Assembly: GCA_019119595.1 (NCBI GenBank)
Contig: DWWS01000035.1
Location: 1-64,000 of the forward strand
Source: Candidatus Eisenbergiella merdavium
GTDB lineage: Bacteria; Bacillota; Clostridia; Lachnospirales; Lachnospiraceae
DNA: 64,000 nucleotides
Reading direction: 5' to 3'
This document shows positions 54,001 to 61,756 of this stretch, one piece after another. The stretch's first letter is position 1. Every line of letters starts with the position of its first letter. The notes below the pieces were generated by a model. The model did not search any database and was not told the origin of the DNA. It saw only the letters and a program-made list of their open reading frames with translations. The translations under genes and the position numbers were made by a program.

Positions 54001-54757
54001 GGAGCTTTTGCGGCGGTATGTGTGCGAGGGCGGAAGCACGGAGCTGGAGGCGGCCTTTCTGCACCGGGCCAGCGGCCTGTTCCTGATGGAAGGGGAGACG
54101 ATGGCCCCCTATGTGCTGAAGGACATCGCCCGGCTGGAGGCGGGGGGCGAGACGCTCACCCACATGTGCGCCCTTGCCTTTCTGGAATACTATTCCAGGC
54201 ATCGGGACGAGCGGGACGCGGAAACGGATGAAACGCTGCGAAGGCTGGGGGAACGGCTGATCTGCGCCGGGATGCGGCTTCCGCTGTTTCAGGAATACGC
54301 GGAGCTTCTGGACGGGGCGGAGCTGCTTTTGGACAAAACCATAGTGGTGTATAAGGGAAGCAGGGAGCGTCCGGTTTCCATCCATTACCGGATCCTTGGG
54401 CAGTCGGCCGCCGGCGCACAGGACGGACCGGTGCGCAGTATGGAAATGCAGCACGTGTATGCGGGCATCTATTCGGCGCAGTTCATTTTGTTCGCGGGGG
54501 AAAGCCTGCAGTATTACATAGCGGAAACCTTCGCCGATAGGCCTCTGGAAAAGCTGGACGAGGGCGAGCTCAGGGCCGGGGAGAACCTGCCGGCAAGGGG
54601 GAGCAGATACGGCCGCCTGAACGCGGTGCTTTCCCGCTGGCTGATCGGAGAAAAGGGGGAGGCGCAGGAGCTTCTTGAGCAGTATCTTTTGACGGAATGG
54701 ATGGCCGGGGAGCTGTTTTGCTCCGATAAGGAGGCTGCGGAAAAGGGAAAGGACTGA
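51056..54757 (+). CDS. DUF5717 family protein, large helical-repeat protein
   Basis: A 1233-residue cytoplasmic protein with no signal peptide or membrane helix. Residues ~30-120 and ~215-330 are beta-rich, Ig-like (the second begins PPVEYFFPARELVVNASGSR); residues ~340-1080 are almost all helical, with repeats of TPR/HEAT style (EERFEEAGRILSQTVV, LLEDKEAHN-like turns, multiple YYEHEDMEELDLLL-type pairs); residues ~1100-1200 are again beta-rich (KTIVVYKGSRERPVSIHYRI). It matches the DUF5717 family of Lachnospiraceae. No catalytic motif is visible; a scaffold or chaperone-like role fits. It is followed 3 bases later by the DUF5716 gene. Several ATGs are near the start, so the exact N-terminus is uncertain by about 6 residues. 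Confidence 0.8.
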   Translation: MRAMMDMKEHIATDGWEEKRGPLSLPEKRLEMELSREEIREGFFEIASGDGRPVNGYVLCMEERMECLTPSFAGMTESIAYRFDSAGMREGDERSGRFVILSDCGEYELPFHVKIKGGERTSVRSASADGVQERERKEERGGEDSGLFSFVRLARESWQEAQKLFYSSDFVKLLSGNDRKYRSLYKGLSRIQGNAQNMEEFLVSAGKKPPVEYFFPARELVVNASGSRRSEPQLCETLVVKKNGWGYTRLTVEAEGPFLSLEKKVLTEEDFLGNQCGLPVFITPDRLHRGKNFGRLRFRTLSGVLRAQDGTDTDCLEVTVAVITERPSASAAGGRRRERKRLTVELVSLYQELRMKKLNTVQWRERTAGVVERLRRLNDQAAEVKLYQAHLLITEERFEEAGRILSQTVVTPRTDGAEVYCYYLYLSSLYQRDEGYTARVAGNVEEAHRANRESWQIAWLMLYLSPQLQRSASRKWLFLEDQFAHGTISPVLYLEAVQLLNFSPTLIMKLGPFERQVLHYGARCGILSADLAGHLAYLAEKEKYYDAALFCTLRRCYEKTPSAALLQAICALLIKGNKTGPEWLEWYRAGVEQDLRVTRLYEYFMASLDLERETEIPRIALMYFAYQSNLDQDRLACLYAYVQKHREEFPELYLTYRGQMERFLVQQLYRGRMSRDLAYLYRSVPEERLLTRDNCRALAKVLFVQQLDCEGADIRQAVVIHDRLRGEQTWPVENGRAYVEIYDRDCEILLEDEAHNRYSAGRAHTLTRLMDPAQCMKLVAPYSENVLGCDLYFCEFRKGRIHVTANNAARLRSLSARTEILPAFARAIRMALLRYYYEHEDMEELDLLLQELDRPQSESPDVYETVGFLVLRSFYEKAYEWLAGLDLEREPAEILLRLSSRLLESGQHTEEERMMAIACSAFFRGKYDSHVLSWLSEHFEGRSGELMRLRKAAEDFAVDTYRLTQRILVQLLFTGDNVLKHTELLRRYVCEGGSTELEAAFLHRASGLFLMEGETMAPYVLKDIARLEAGGETLTHMCALAFLEYYSRHRDERDAETDETLRRLGERLICAGMRLPLFQEYAELLDGAELLLDKTIVVYKGSRERPVSIHYRILGQSAAGAQDGPVRSMEMQHVYAGIYSAQFILFAGESLQYYIAETFADRPLEKLDEGELRAGENLPARGSRYGRLNAVLSRWLIGEKGEAQELLEQYLLTEWMAGELFCSDKEAAEKGKD

Positions 54758-54760
54758 AGC

Positions 54761-56287
54761 ATGTTTCTTGGAAATTCAGAAAAAAAGGGAATAAGCGGCG
54801 GCGTCCTCGGCATGGATCTGGACGACCGGTTTGCCCAGATCAGCTTCTGGCTTCCGGGGGAGCAGAAGCCTGAGACCCTTTCCGCGGAGGCGGGAGAGGA
54901 GGAATATATGATCCCCGCCGTTCTCTGCAGAAGGACGGATCGGGACGTCTGGACCTACGGAAGAGAGGCGCTTGAAACTGCGGAACGGGGAGAAGGCGTG
55001 CTGGTGGAGCGGCTTCTTTCCAGGGCGCTTTTGCGGGAGCAGGTGGAAGCGGCGGGTGAGATCTTCGAGGCGGCGTCCCTTCTCGCTCTTTTTATCAAAA
55101 GGAGCCTTTCGCTGCTTGGCGGGAGCGTTTCATCATCGGGGCGCGGTTCCGGGCGGGGGCTGACGCGCGGGCCCATCGGCCTGGAAAAGGCGGATTTTTT
55201 CATGTTTACCTTCGAAAAGGTGGACAGACAGGCGCTGGAAATGGTGGAGCGGATCGCCATGCTGCTCTCCCTTCCGCCGGAAAAGGTTTCCTGCCAGAGC
55301 AGGGCGGAGAGCTTTTTTTACTATAACGTGAATCAGCCAGAGGAGCTGTGGCGGCACCAGTGCCTGATCTGCGATTTCGGCGGCCGGACGCTCAGGACCC
55401 GGATGTTTGAGGCCAACCGGCATACCCGGCCGGTCACGGTGGTTGTGAGCGAGGAGGAGCACCCTGAGCTGGAAAGAGAGATCGCGGCCGGAACGGAGTA
55501 CGGGCCGCAGGGGACGGTGCGGGAAAACGCAGCGCAGGAGAACGCGGCACAGGGGAATGTGATACAGGAGGATGCGGCACAGGGAAACACAGCCCGGGGG
55601 CCTGCCGGATCAGGCCTGGCTGAGGACATGGACGATACGTTTCTTGCCCTGTTCGGGGAGCTGTCCGAGGGAAGGATCATCGATACGGTCTATCTGATCG
55701 GGGACGGCTTTGAGGGGGACTGGTATCCGAAAACCCTTTCCGTCATGTGCGTGAACCGGCGTGTGTTCCGGGGAAACAATCTGTACAGCAAGGGAGCCTG
55801 TTACGGGGGCGGATATATGGCGGGACAGAAAAAAAGGCAGAATGCCGGATATATCCTTCCTTCAAAGGCGTCGGGAAGGAGCGGCGGAGAGGAGTATGTC
55901 TATCTCGGCGGCGACATGCTGAAAATGAACCTTGGGCTGGAAGCTGAAAAAAGGGGAGAGGAGGTCTATTTTTCCCTTCTGGATGCGGAAATGAACTGGT
56001 TTGACGCCAGAGGGGAATGCGATTTCATGCTGGATCAGGATCATGCCTTTTCCCTCCGGCTTTCGCCGGTGAGCGGGAAAAAAGGAAGACAGATCGTGGT
56101 AACGCTTTCCGGCGTGCCGTCTCGCCCGCCGGGAGCCACCAGAATCCATCTGACCGTTTCCTGTCCGGATGCTGAAACGGTGAAGCTTCAGATGGAGGAT
56201 AAGGGATTCGGGGATTTTTACCCTTCGTCGGGACTGGTCTGGGAGGAAAGCTTCTCCCTGACGGATGTATTGAATGAAAAGAGGTAG
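54761..56287 (+). CDS. DUF5716 family protein with actin/Hsp70-like ATPase motifs
   Basis: A 508-residue protein. The opening GGVLGMDLDDRFAQISFW looks like the phosphate-1 loop of actin/Hsp70-fold ATPases; CLICDFGGRTLRTRMFE (about residue 200) like phosphate-2 (D-x-G-G-x-T); DTVYLIGDGFEGDWYPKTL (about 310) like the adenosine loop. The expected beta-domain follows at about 385-505. A low-complexity insert with repeated (A/G)NAAQ-type units lies at about 250-285. It belongs to DUF5716. The fold assignment is inference from three motif positions. It starts 3 bases after the DUF5717 stop, indicating tight coupling; together they recall an Hsp70-like ATPase with a helical-repeat partner. Confidence 0.75.
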   Translation: MFLGNSEKKGISGGVLGMDLDDRFAQISFWLPGEQKPETLSAEAGEEEYMIPAVLCRRTDRDVWTYGREALETAERGEGVLVERLLSRALLREQVEAAGEIFEAASLLALFIKRSLSLLGGSVSSSGRGSGRGLTRGPIGLEKADFFMFTFEKVDRQALEMVERIAMLLSLPPEKVSCQSRAESFFYYNVNQPEELWRHQCLICDFGGRTLRTRMFEANRHTRPVTVVVSEEEHPELEREIAAGTEYGPQGTVRENAAQENAAQGNVIQEDAAQGNTARGPAGSGLAEDMDDTFLALFGELSEGRIIDTVYLIGDGFEGDWYPKTLSVMCVNRRVFRGNNLYSKGACYGGGYMAGQKKRQNAGYILPSKASGRSGGEEYVYLGGDMLKMNLGLEAEKRGEEVYFSLLDAEMNWFDARGECDFMLDQDHAFSLRLSPVSGKKGRQIVVTLSGVPSRPPGATRIHLTVSCPDAETVKLQMEDKGFGDFYPSSGLVWEESFSLTDVLNEKR

Positions 56288-56289
56288 CT

Positions 56290-57126
56290 ATGGGCAGAGC
56301 GATTTTGTGTCTTGGACAGTATGCCAAAATTCCATATACCTTTGAAAAAACGAGGACACGGGTTTTCTGTCTGGAGGAGCTCTGCTTTTATCTGAAGGAA
56401 AACGCCGGGCTTGTGGAGCCTTCCTGCTTTACCAGGCAGCTTGCCGACTGGCTCGGGGAGCAGTGCGGCCTGCCGGAGCTCGCTGCCAGGCTGCGCGCTC
56501 TCATCAAGGGGAAGGAGAAGCCGGAGACGATCGCACCGCAGATTCTGGAATATGCGGGCTGCTTCAGCGAAAAGGAGATTCAGGATACGGCCCGTCTCAT
56601 CCGTCTTGGCGCGGATGTGGCGCTCCCGGAAAAAAGGAAGGCGAGAGCGGATTATTTTCTGGAAAACCGAAAGTACGCCATGGCTATTCAGGAATACCGC
56701 AGGATCCTGAATGAGGAGGAAAACAGAATTCCTTCCTTTGACGGAAAGCTGTATCATAATCTGGGCGCGGCGCAGGCGGGCCTGTTTCTGTTTGATAAGG
56801 CGGAGGCCTCCTTTGAACGGGCTTACCGCCTCGGAGGGCAGCAGGAAAGTCTGCTGTCCTTCCTCGCCGCGAAGAGACTGCGCCTTTCAGAACAGGAATA
56901 TCTGGCCTTCCTGACGGAGCACGGGGAATATTATGAGGCCTCTCTGAAGCTTGAGGAGAGGATGACAGCCAGAAGGCAGGCCTGGACGGACGAACGCAAC
57001 GCCTCCCGCATCGCTTCCATCAGAAGCGCCTTTTTTGCCGGAGAGGAGGAGCAGTGCGCCCTTCTGATGCGGCAGGAAACGAACCGCCTGACGGACGAAT
57101 ACCGGGATTATGCGGCGGAGGAGTGA
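56290..57126 (+). CDS. TPR-like protein of the DUF5717/DUF5716 operon
   Basis: A 278-residue helical protein starting MGRAILCLGQYAKIPYTFEK. Helices with TPR style appear at about 115-200 (YFLENRKYAMAIQEYRRIL ... LYHNLGAAQAGLFLFDKAEASFERAYRL), which is the classic paired A/B helix pattern with Leu/Gly-Ala/Ala-Tyr. The C-terminus is charged (RMTARRQAWTDERNASRIAS). No enzymatic motif. The start lies 2 bases after the preceding stop with GAGGT upstream. It is probably a co-factor of the DUF5716 ATPase. Confidence 0.75.
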   Translation: MGRAILCLGQYAKIPYTFEKTRTRVFCLEELCFYLKENAGLVEPSCFTRQLADWLGEQCGLPELAARLRALIKGKEKPETIAPQILEYAGCFSEKEIQDTARLIRLGADVALPEKRKARADYFLENRKYAMAIQEYRRILNEEENRIPSFDGKLYHNLGAAQAGLFLFDKAEASFERAYRLGGQQESLLSFLAAKRLRLSEQEYLAFLTEHGEYYEASLKLEERMTARRQAWTDERNASRIASIRSAFFAGEEEQCALLMRQETNRLTDEYRDYAAEE

Positions 57127-57459
57127 GCGGCGTGTCCCGGACGACAGCAGCCAGGGCGCGCTGTCGGATACGGTAAGAGGATGGCTTGGAAAAAACGTCC
57201 CCGCAGCGCGATAGCGCGGTAAAATGAAAAAAATTCATTCCCTGGCAGGTGGTCACCATTTTCACGGCCGTATCCTGGAGCGGTGAGAAAGCCGCCGGAG
57301 ACGTTTTGACAGGTTCCGCTTTTGTGAAGGATGCAGGCGTAAAGCCCGGCGGGGCATCCGGCTTTTCCGGACGCTTTGTCGGGTTCTTTCCCTTCCGGCA
57401 TGCCAGGAATCCGTATTTTTGGCATTATGTAGAAATTTTGACAGTCGGGACGTGTGTTC
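57127..57459. other. Intergenic region without a recognised gene
   Basis: About 330 bases between the TPR gene and the purC promoter. Open frames on both strands are GC-driven and have no ribosome site or recognisable product. A short GCGC-gata-GCGC hairpin (near 57207) could be the end of the upstream transcript; no strong terminator is seen. Confidence 0.5.
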
Positions 57460-57488
57460 TTGATTTCTATTTCACGGTGCGTTATACT
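57460..57488 (+). promoter_or_regulatory. purC promoter
   Basis: TTGATT (57460-57465), 17-base spacer, TATACT (57483-57488), 85 bases before the purC start. No purine riboswitch aptamer was recognised between promoter and gene. Confidence 0.65.
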
Positions 57489-57572
57489 GATTCTGCAAAT
57501 GTCATTCCTTTGAGCAGAGAGGATTGACATCAGACAGCGCTTTCACAGATGAAGAGAAAGGACAGGTATCTA

Positions 57573-58277
57573 ATGGAAAAACTGGAACAGCTCTACGAAG
57601 GCAAGGCAAAGAAGGTATTTAAAACGGAAGATCCCGACGTGCTGATCGTGGATTACAAGGACGACGCGACGGCTTTCAACGGAGAAAAGAAGGGAACCAT
57701 CGTCGGAAAGGGCGTCATCAATAATAAGATGAGCAACCATGTGGATAAGCTTCTGGAGAAGGAAGGGGTTCCTACCCATTATATCGAGGAGCTTTCCGAT
57801 CGGGAGACGGCCGTGAAGAAGGTGGAGATCGTTCCGCTCGAGGTCATCATCCGCAACGTGGCGGCAGGCAGCTTTTCCAAGAGACTCGGCGTGCCGGAGG
57901 GAACCCCCTTCGACGAGCCCACCATCGAATTCAGCTATAAGAACGACGAGCTTGGCGATCCGCTGATCAACTCCTATTTCGCGGTTGCCATGAAGCTTGC
58001 GACCTGGGAAGAGATCGAGACGATCAAGAAGTATGCGTTCAAGGTGAACGAGGTGCTGAAGGCATATTTCCTGCAGGCGGATATTAAGCTTATCGACTTC
58101 AAGATTGAGTTTGGCCGTTATCATGACCAGATCATCCTGGCCGACGAGATCAGCCCGGATACCTGCCGCCTTTGGGACGTGCACACCAACGAAAAGCTGG
58201 ATAAGGACCGTTTCCGCCGTGATCTGGGCAATGTGGAGGAGGCCTACAACGAGGTATTCCACAGACTTGGCCTGTAA
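57573..58277 (+). CDS. purC: SAICAR synthetase
   Basis: A 234-residue phosphoribosylaminoimidazole-succinocarboxamide synthase, the ATP-dependent step adding aspartate in purine synthesis. It opens [20 protein letters not shown] and contains [30 protein letters not shown] and [14 protein letters not shown], all family hallmarks. Length is normal. ATG 57573 has GAAAGGACAGG upstream; an upstream in-frame ATG is less well placed. First gene of the pur group. Confidence 0.97.
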   Translation: MEKLEQLYEGKAKKVFKTEDPDVLIVDYKDDATAFNGEKKGTIVGKGVINNKMSNHVDKLLEKEGVPTHYIEELSDRETAVKKVEIVPLEVIIRNVAAGSFSKRLGVPEGTPFDEPTIEFSYKNDELGDPLINSYFAVAMKLATWEEIETIKKYAFKVNEVLKAYFLQADIKLIDFKIEFGRYHDQIILADEISPDTCRLWDVHTNEKLDKDRFRRDLGNVEEAYNEVFHRLGL

Positions 58278-58429
58278 AATGGCGTAAAAAGTACAGCGGT
58301 CTGTCGGCAGTCCCGCGCACAGCGCGGAGTCCGGCGGAGCTTTACGGTAAACTGAATAGATGGCCTGCGCGGCGGCCGGGCAGTGAACGGAGCCGGATAG
58401 ACAGGCTTGTGAAACAATGGTTAAAGACG

Positions 58430-58456
58430 ACCGCCGCGGGGGCACCCCGCGGCGGT
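58430..58456 (+). terminator. GC-rich hairpin between purC and purF
   Basis: Perfect 12-bp stem ACCGCCGCGGGG (58430-58441) with CCCCGCGGCGGT (58445-58456), loop GCA, followed by TTTGC. Acts as partial terminator/attenuator in the purC-purF leader. Confidence 0.65.
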
Positions 58457-58500
58457 TTGCATGTAAAAAGGCTGAAAAACGCCTCGGAATGGGGATTAAC

Positions 58501-59946
58501 ATGACAGAAAACAGCTACACACAGAGGGAAGAAAACGGGCTGAAGGAGGAATGCGGCGTCTTCGGCATGTATGATCTTGACGGGAAGGACGTTGCGGGGA
58601 CGATCTATTACGGCCTGCTCGCGCTGCAGCACAGGGGACAGGAAAGCTGCGGCATCGCGGTGAGCGACACGGCGGGGCCGAAGGGAAAGGCGTCTTCCGT
58701 GAAGGACATGGGACTTGTGAACGAGGTCTTTCACGCGGAAAATATCGGGAAGCTGAAGGGTAATATCGGCGTCGGCCACGTCCGCTATTCCACGGCGGGA
58801 AGCAGCACCAGGGAAAACGCGCAGCCGCTGGTATTAAACTATGTCAAGGGGACGCTGGCGCTGGCGCACAACGGCAACCTGGTGAACGCGCCTCAGCTGC
58901 GCAGGGAGCTGGAATACACGGGTGCGATCTTCCAGACCACCATCGATTCCGAGGTGATCGCCTACCATATCGCGAGACAGCGGCTGGAGTGCGGCTCGGC
59001 GGAGGAAGCGGTGAGCCGGGCCATGAAAAAGCTGCAGGGCGCTTATTCGCTGGTCATCATGTCGCCGAGAAAGCTGATCGGGGCGAGAGATCCCTACGGC
59101 TTCCGTCCGTTGTGCATCGGAAAGCGGGATAACGCCTACATCCTTGCCTCGGAGACCTGCGCCCTGGATACGGTGGGCGCCCGGTTCGTCCGGGATGTGC
59201 TTCCGGGCGAGGTGGTGACGATCACGCCGGAAAAGGGGATCGTATCCGATACGAGGCTCTGCCTTCCGGAAAAGGAGCATGCCCGCTGCGTGTTCGAGTA
59301 CATTTATTTTTCCCGGCCGGACAGCTATTTTGACGGTGTGAGCGTGTATCAGGCGAGGCTGCAGGCAGGCCGTTTTCTTGCCATGGATTCCCCGGCGGAT
59401 GCGGATCTGGTGGTGGGCGTGCCGGAATCAGGAAACTGTGCGGCCATGGGATATTCCATGCAGTCGGGAATCCCCTACGGAACCGCCTTCGTGAAAAATG
59501 CCTATATCGGCCGCACCTTCATCAAGCCGGGACAGAAAACGCGGGAAAGCAGCGTTCAGGTCAAGCTGAACGTCCTGCGGGACGCGGTGCAGGGAAAAAG
59601 AGTCATCATGATCGACGATTCCATCGTGCGCGGCACCACCTCGGACCGGATCGTGCGCATGCTGCGAGAGGCGGGCGCGAAGGAGGTTCACATGCGCGTC
59701 AGCTCGCCTCCGTTTTTGTGGCCCTGCTACTTCGGAACGGATGTGCCTGCAAGGGATCAGCTCATCGCCTTTAACCGGAGCATCGAGGAGATCCGGGCGG
59801 TGATCGGAGCGGATTCCCTGGGCTATCTGCGCATTGAGCGTCTGGCGGAAATGGCTGAGGGACTTGGGATCTGTAAGGGGTGCTTTACCGGAAAATACCC
59901 CATCGCCCCGCCGCAGGAGGATATCCGCGGAGAATTTGACAGATAA
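58501..59946 (+). CDS. purF: Amidophosphoribosyltransferase
   Basis: A 481-residue enzyme, the committed step of purine synthesis (PRPP + glutamine to phosphoribosylamine). The N-terminal nucleophile is Cys18 in EECGVFGMYDL after a short propeptide, as in the B. subtilis type. GHVRYSTAGSSTRENAQP marks the glutaminase domain, and IDDSIVRGTTSDRIV binds PRPP. Late cysteines (CAAMGY, CYFGTD, CKGCFTGKYP) fit the iron-sulfur cluster of this type. The start at 58501 has only a weak ribosome site (GGAATGGGG). Confidence 0.97.
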   Translation: MTENSYTQREENGLKEECGVFGMYDLDGKDVAGTIYYGLLALQHRGQESCGIAVSDTAGPKGKASSVKDMGLVNEVFHAENIGKLKGNIGVGHVRYSTAGSSTRENAQPLVLNYVKGTLALAHNGNLVNAPQLRRELEYTGAIFQTTIDSEVIAYHIARQRLECGSAEEAVSRAMKKLQGAYSLVIMSPRKLIGARDPYGFRPLCIGKRDNAYILASETCALDTVGARFVRDVLPGEVVTITPEKGIVSDTRLCLPEKEHARCVFEYIYFSRPDSYFDGVSVYQARLQAGRFLAMDSPADADLVVGVPESGNCAAMGYSMQSGIPYGTAFVKNAYIGRTFIKPGQKTRESSVQVKLNVLRDAVQGKRVIMIDDSIVRGTTSDRIVRMLREAGAKEVHMRVSSPPFLWPCYFGTDVPARDQLIAFNRSIEEIRAVIGADSLGYLRIERLAEMAEGLGICKGCFTGKYPIAPPQEDIRGEFDR

Positions 59947-60023
59947 ACGGGGCAAGCGAGAAAAGAAGCGAGAATGTAAATGGGAAAGTCAACGAGAAGG
60001 GAAACGAGAAAGGAAAACGGACT

Positions 60024-61460
60024 ATGAGCAATACGGACAGATATGTGAGCCCGCTTTCGGAGCGGTATGCCAGTAAGGAAATGCAGTACATTTTTTCTCC
60101 CGATAAAAAATTCCGCACCTGGAGACGGCTGTGGATCGCTCTGGCGGAGACGGAAAAGGAGCTGGGGCTCCCCATCACGGACGAGCAGATCGAGGAGCTG
60201 AAAGAGCATGCGGACGACATCAACTATGATGTGGCGAAGGCACGGGAAAAAGAGGTGCGCCACGACGTGATGAGCCACGTCTATGCCTACGGCGTACAGT
60301 GCCCGAAGGCGAAGGGCATCATCCATCTGGGAGCCACCTCCTGCTACGTGGGCGACAATACGGACATCATCGTCATGACGGAGGCCCTGAAGCTGGTGAA
60401 GAAAAAGCTGGTGAACGTGCTTTCCGAGCTTTCCGCTTTCGCTGACCGATACAAGGATCTGCCCACGCTGGCCTTCACCCACTTCCAGCCCGCCCAGCCC
60501 ACCACGGTGGGAAAGCGCGCCACACTGTGGATGCAGGAATTTTATCTGGATCTGGAGGACCTGGATCATGTGATCTCCACCATGAAGCTGCTCGGCTCCA
60601 AGGGAACCACAGGAACCCAGGCTTCCTTCCTGGAGCTGTTTGACGGAGACATGGACAAGGTGAACGCGCTGGATCCCATGATCGCGCAGAAAATGGGCTT
60701 TTCCGCCTGCTATCCGGTATCCGGCCAGACCTATTCCCGCAAGGTGGACACCCGCGTGCTGAACGTGCTCGCCGGAATCGCGGCAAGCGCCACCAAGATG
60801 TCCAACGACATCCGCCTGCTGCAGCATCTGAAGGAGGTGGAGGAGCCCTTTGAAAAGAGCCAGATCGGTTCCTCCGCCATGGCCTACAAGAGAAATCCCA
60901 TGAGAAGCGAGCGGATCGCTTCCCTGTCCCGCTACGTGATCGCGGACGCCCTCAACCCGGCGATCACCTCCGCCACCCAGTGGTTTGAGCGCACCCTGGA
61001 CGACTCCGCCAACAAGCGCCTGAGCGTTCCGGAGGGCTTCCTTGCTGTGGATGGTATTCTGGATCTGTGCCTGAACGTGGTGGACGGCCTGGTGGTATAT
61101 CCGAAGGTGATCAGAAAGCGCCTGATGAGCGAGCTGCCCTTCATGGCCACGGAAAACATCATGATGGACGCGGTGAAAAAGGGCGGAGACCGCCAGGAGC
61201 TGCATGAACGGATCCGGGAGCTTTCCATGGAAGCCGGAAAACGGGTTAAGGAGGAAGGACTGGACAATAACCTTCTGTCCCTGATCGCGCAGGAGCCCAT
61301 GTTCATGACCAACGAAGAAGAGCTTGCGGCCACCATGGATCCTGCCCGCTACGTGGGCTGCGCCCCCGAGCAGGTGACGCGCTTCTTAAAAGACGTGATC
61401 GGCCCGGTGCTGGAGGAGAATAAGGAGCTTCTGGGCGTGAAGGCGGAGATCAACGTGTAA
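60024..61460 (+). CDS. purB: Adenylosuccinate lyase
   Basis: A 478-residue lyase acting twice in purine synthesis (SAICAR to AICAR; adenylosuccinate to AMP). The fumarase/ASL signature GSSAMAYKRNPMRSERI is present near residue 287; the active-site His is in LGATSCYVGDN / TFAHT-like FTHFQPAQPTT. GAGAAAGGA precedes the ATG at 60024. It lies 77 bases after purF; part of the same group. Length normal. Confidence 0.97.
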   Translation: MSNTDRYVSPLSERYASKEMQYIFSPDKKFRTWRRLWIALAETEKELGLPITDEQIEELKEHADDINYDVAKAREKEVRHDVMSHVYAYGVQCPKAKGIIHLGATSCYVGDNTDIIVMTEALKLVKKKLVNVLSELSAFADRYKDLPTLAFTHFQPAQPTTVGKRATLWMQEFYLDLEDLDHVISTMKLLGSKGTTGTQASFLELFDGDMDKVNALDPMIAQKMGFSACYPVSGQTYSRKVDTRVLNVLAGIAASATKMSNDIRLLQHLKEVEEPFEKSQIGSSAMAYKRNPMRSERIASLSRYVIADALNPAITSATQWFERTLDDSANKRLSVPEGFLAVDGILDLCLNVVDGLVVYPKVIRKRLMSELPFMATENIMMDAVKKGGDRQELHERIRELSMEAGKRVKEEGLDNNLLSLIAQEPMFMTNEEELAATMDPARYVGCAPEQVTRFLKDVIGPVLEENKELLGVKAEINV

Positions 61461-61528
61461 AATTCAGATTCGTTGCCGATTAAGCAAAACATAATTTTTA
61501 CTTATTTTTAATATAATAAATATTGATT

Positions 61529-61556
61529 TTACTTATGATTAGAGATAGGATATAAT
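61529..61556 (+). promoter_or_regulatory. purA promoter
   Basis: TTACTT (61529-61534), 16-base spacer, perfect TATAAT (61551-61556). It lies 200 bases before the purA start, leaving a long structured leader. Confidence 0.7.
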
Positions 61557-61575
61557 CATAAAGTAAAAGACAGGG

Positions 61576-61618
61576 AAAGCGGGTTTTTTACACAGACGGG
61601 TAGGAAGCCCGCTTTTTT
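61576..61618 (+). terminator. Terminator-like hairpin in the purA leader
   Basis: AAGCGGG (61577-61583) pairs with CCCGCTT (61608-61614), then TTTT. Because it lies after the promoter, it would cut the purA transcript short unless transcription reads through, so it may be an attenuator. Confidence 0.7.
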
Positions 61619-61634
61619 CAGGCATGAAAGCGCC

Positions 61635-61741
61635 ATGCCGCTGACGCGGCGGAAAGGCGGATGAAACCCTGCGGGTTTCATCCTGGAAAGTGCACATTCG
61701 TGCAATTTCACGATTTAGATGCCGCTAGTGCGGCGGAAAGG
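61635..61741 (+). repeat. Hairpin array in the purA leader
   Basis: Two 23-nt units ATGCCGCT-NNN-GCGGCGGAAAGG at 61635-61657 (GAC) and 61719-61741 (AGT). Between them: GGATGAAACCC-tgc-GGGTTTCATCC (61659-61683) and GAAAGTGCAC-attc-GTGCAATTTC (about 61686-61709). Four hairpins in 107 bases just before purA. Confidence 0.75.
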
Positions 61742-61756
61742 TAAGGAAAGGTAAAA

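Noticed and set aside
57249-57527. 92-codon frame before purC
   Set aside because: No ribosome site, overlaps the purC promoter, no recognisable family.
59823-61205. Long minus-strand open frame opposite purB
   Set aside because: Shadow; purB is certain on the + strand.
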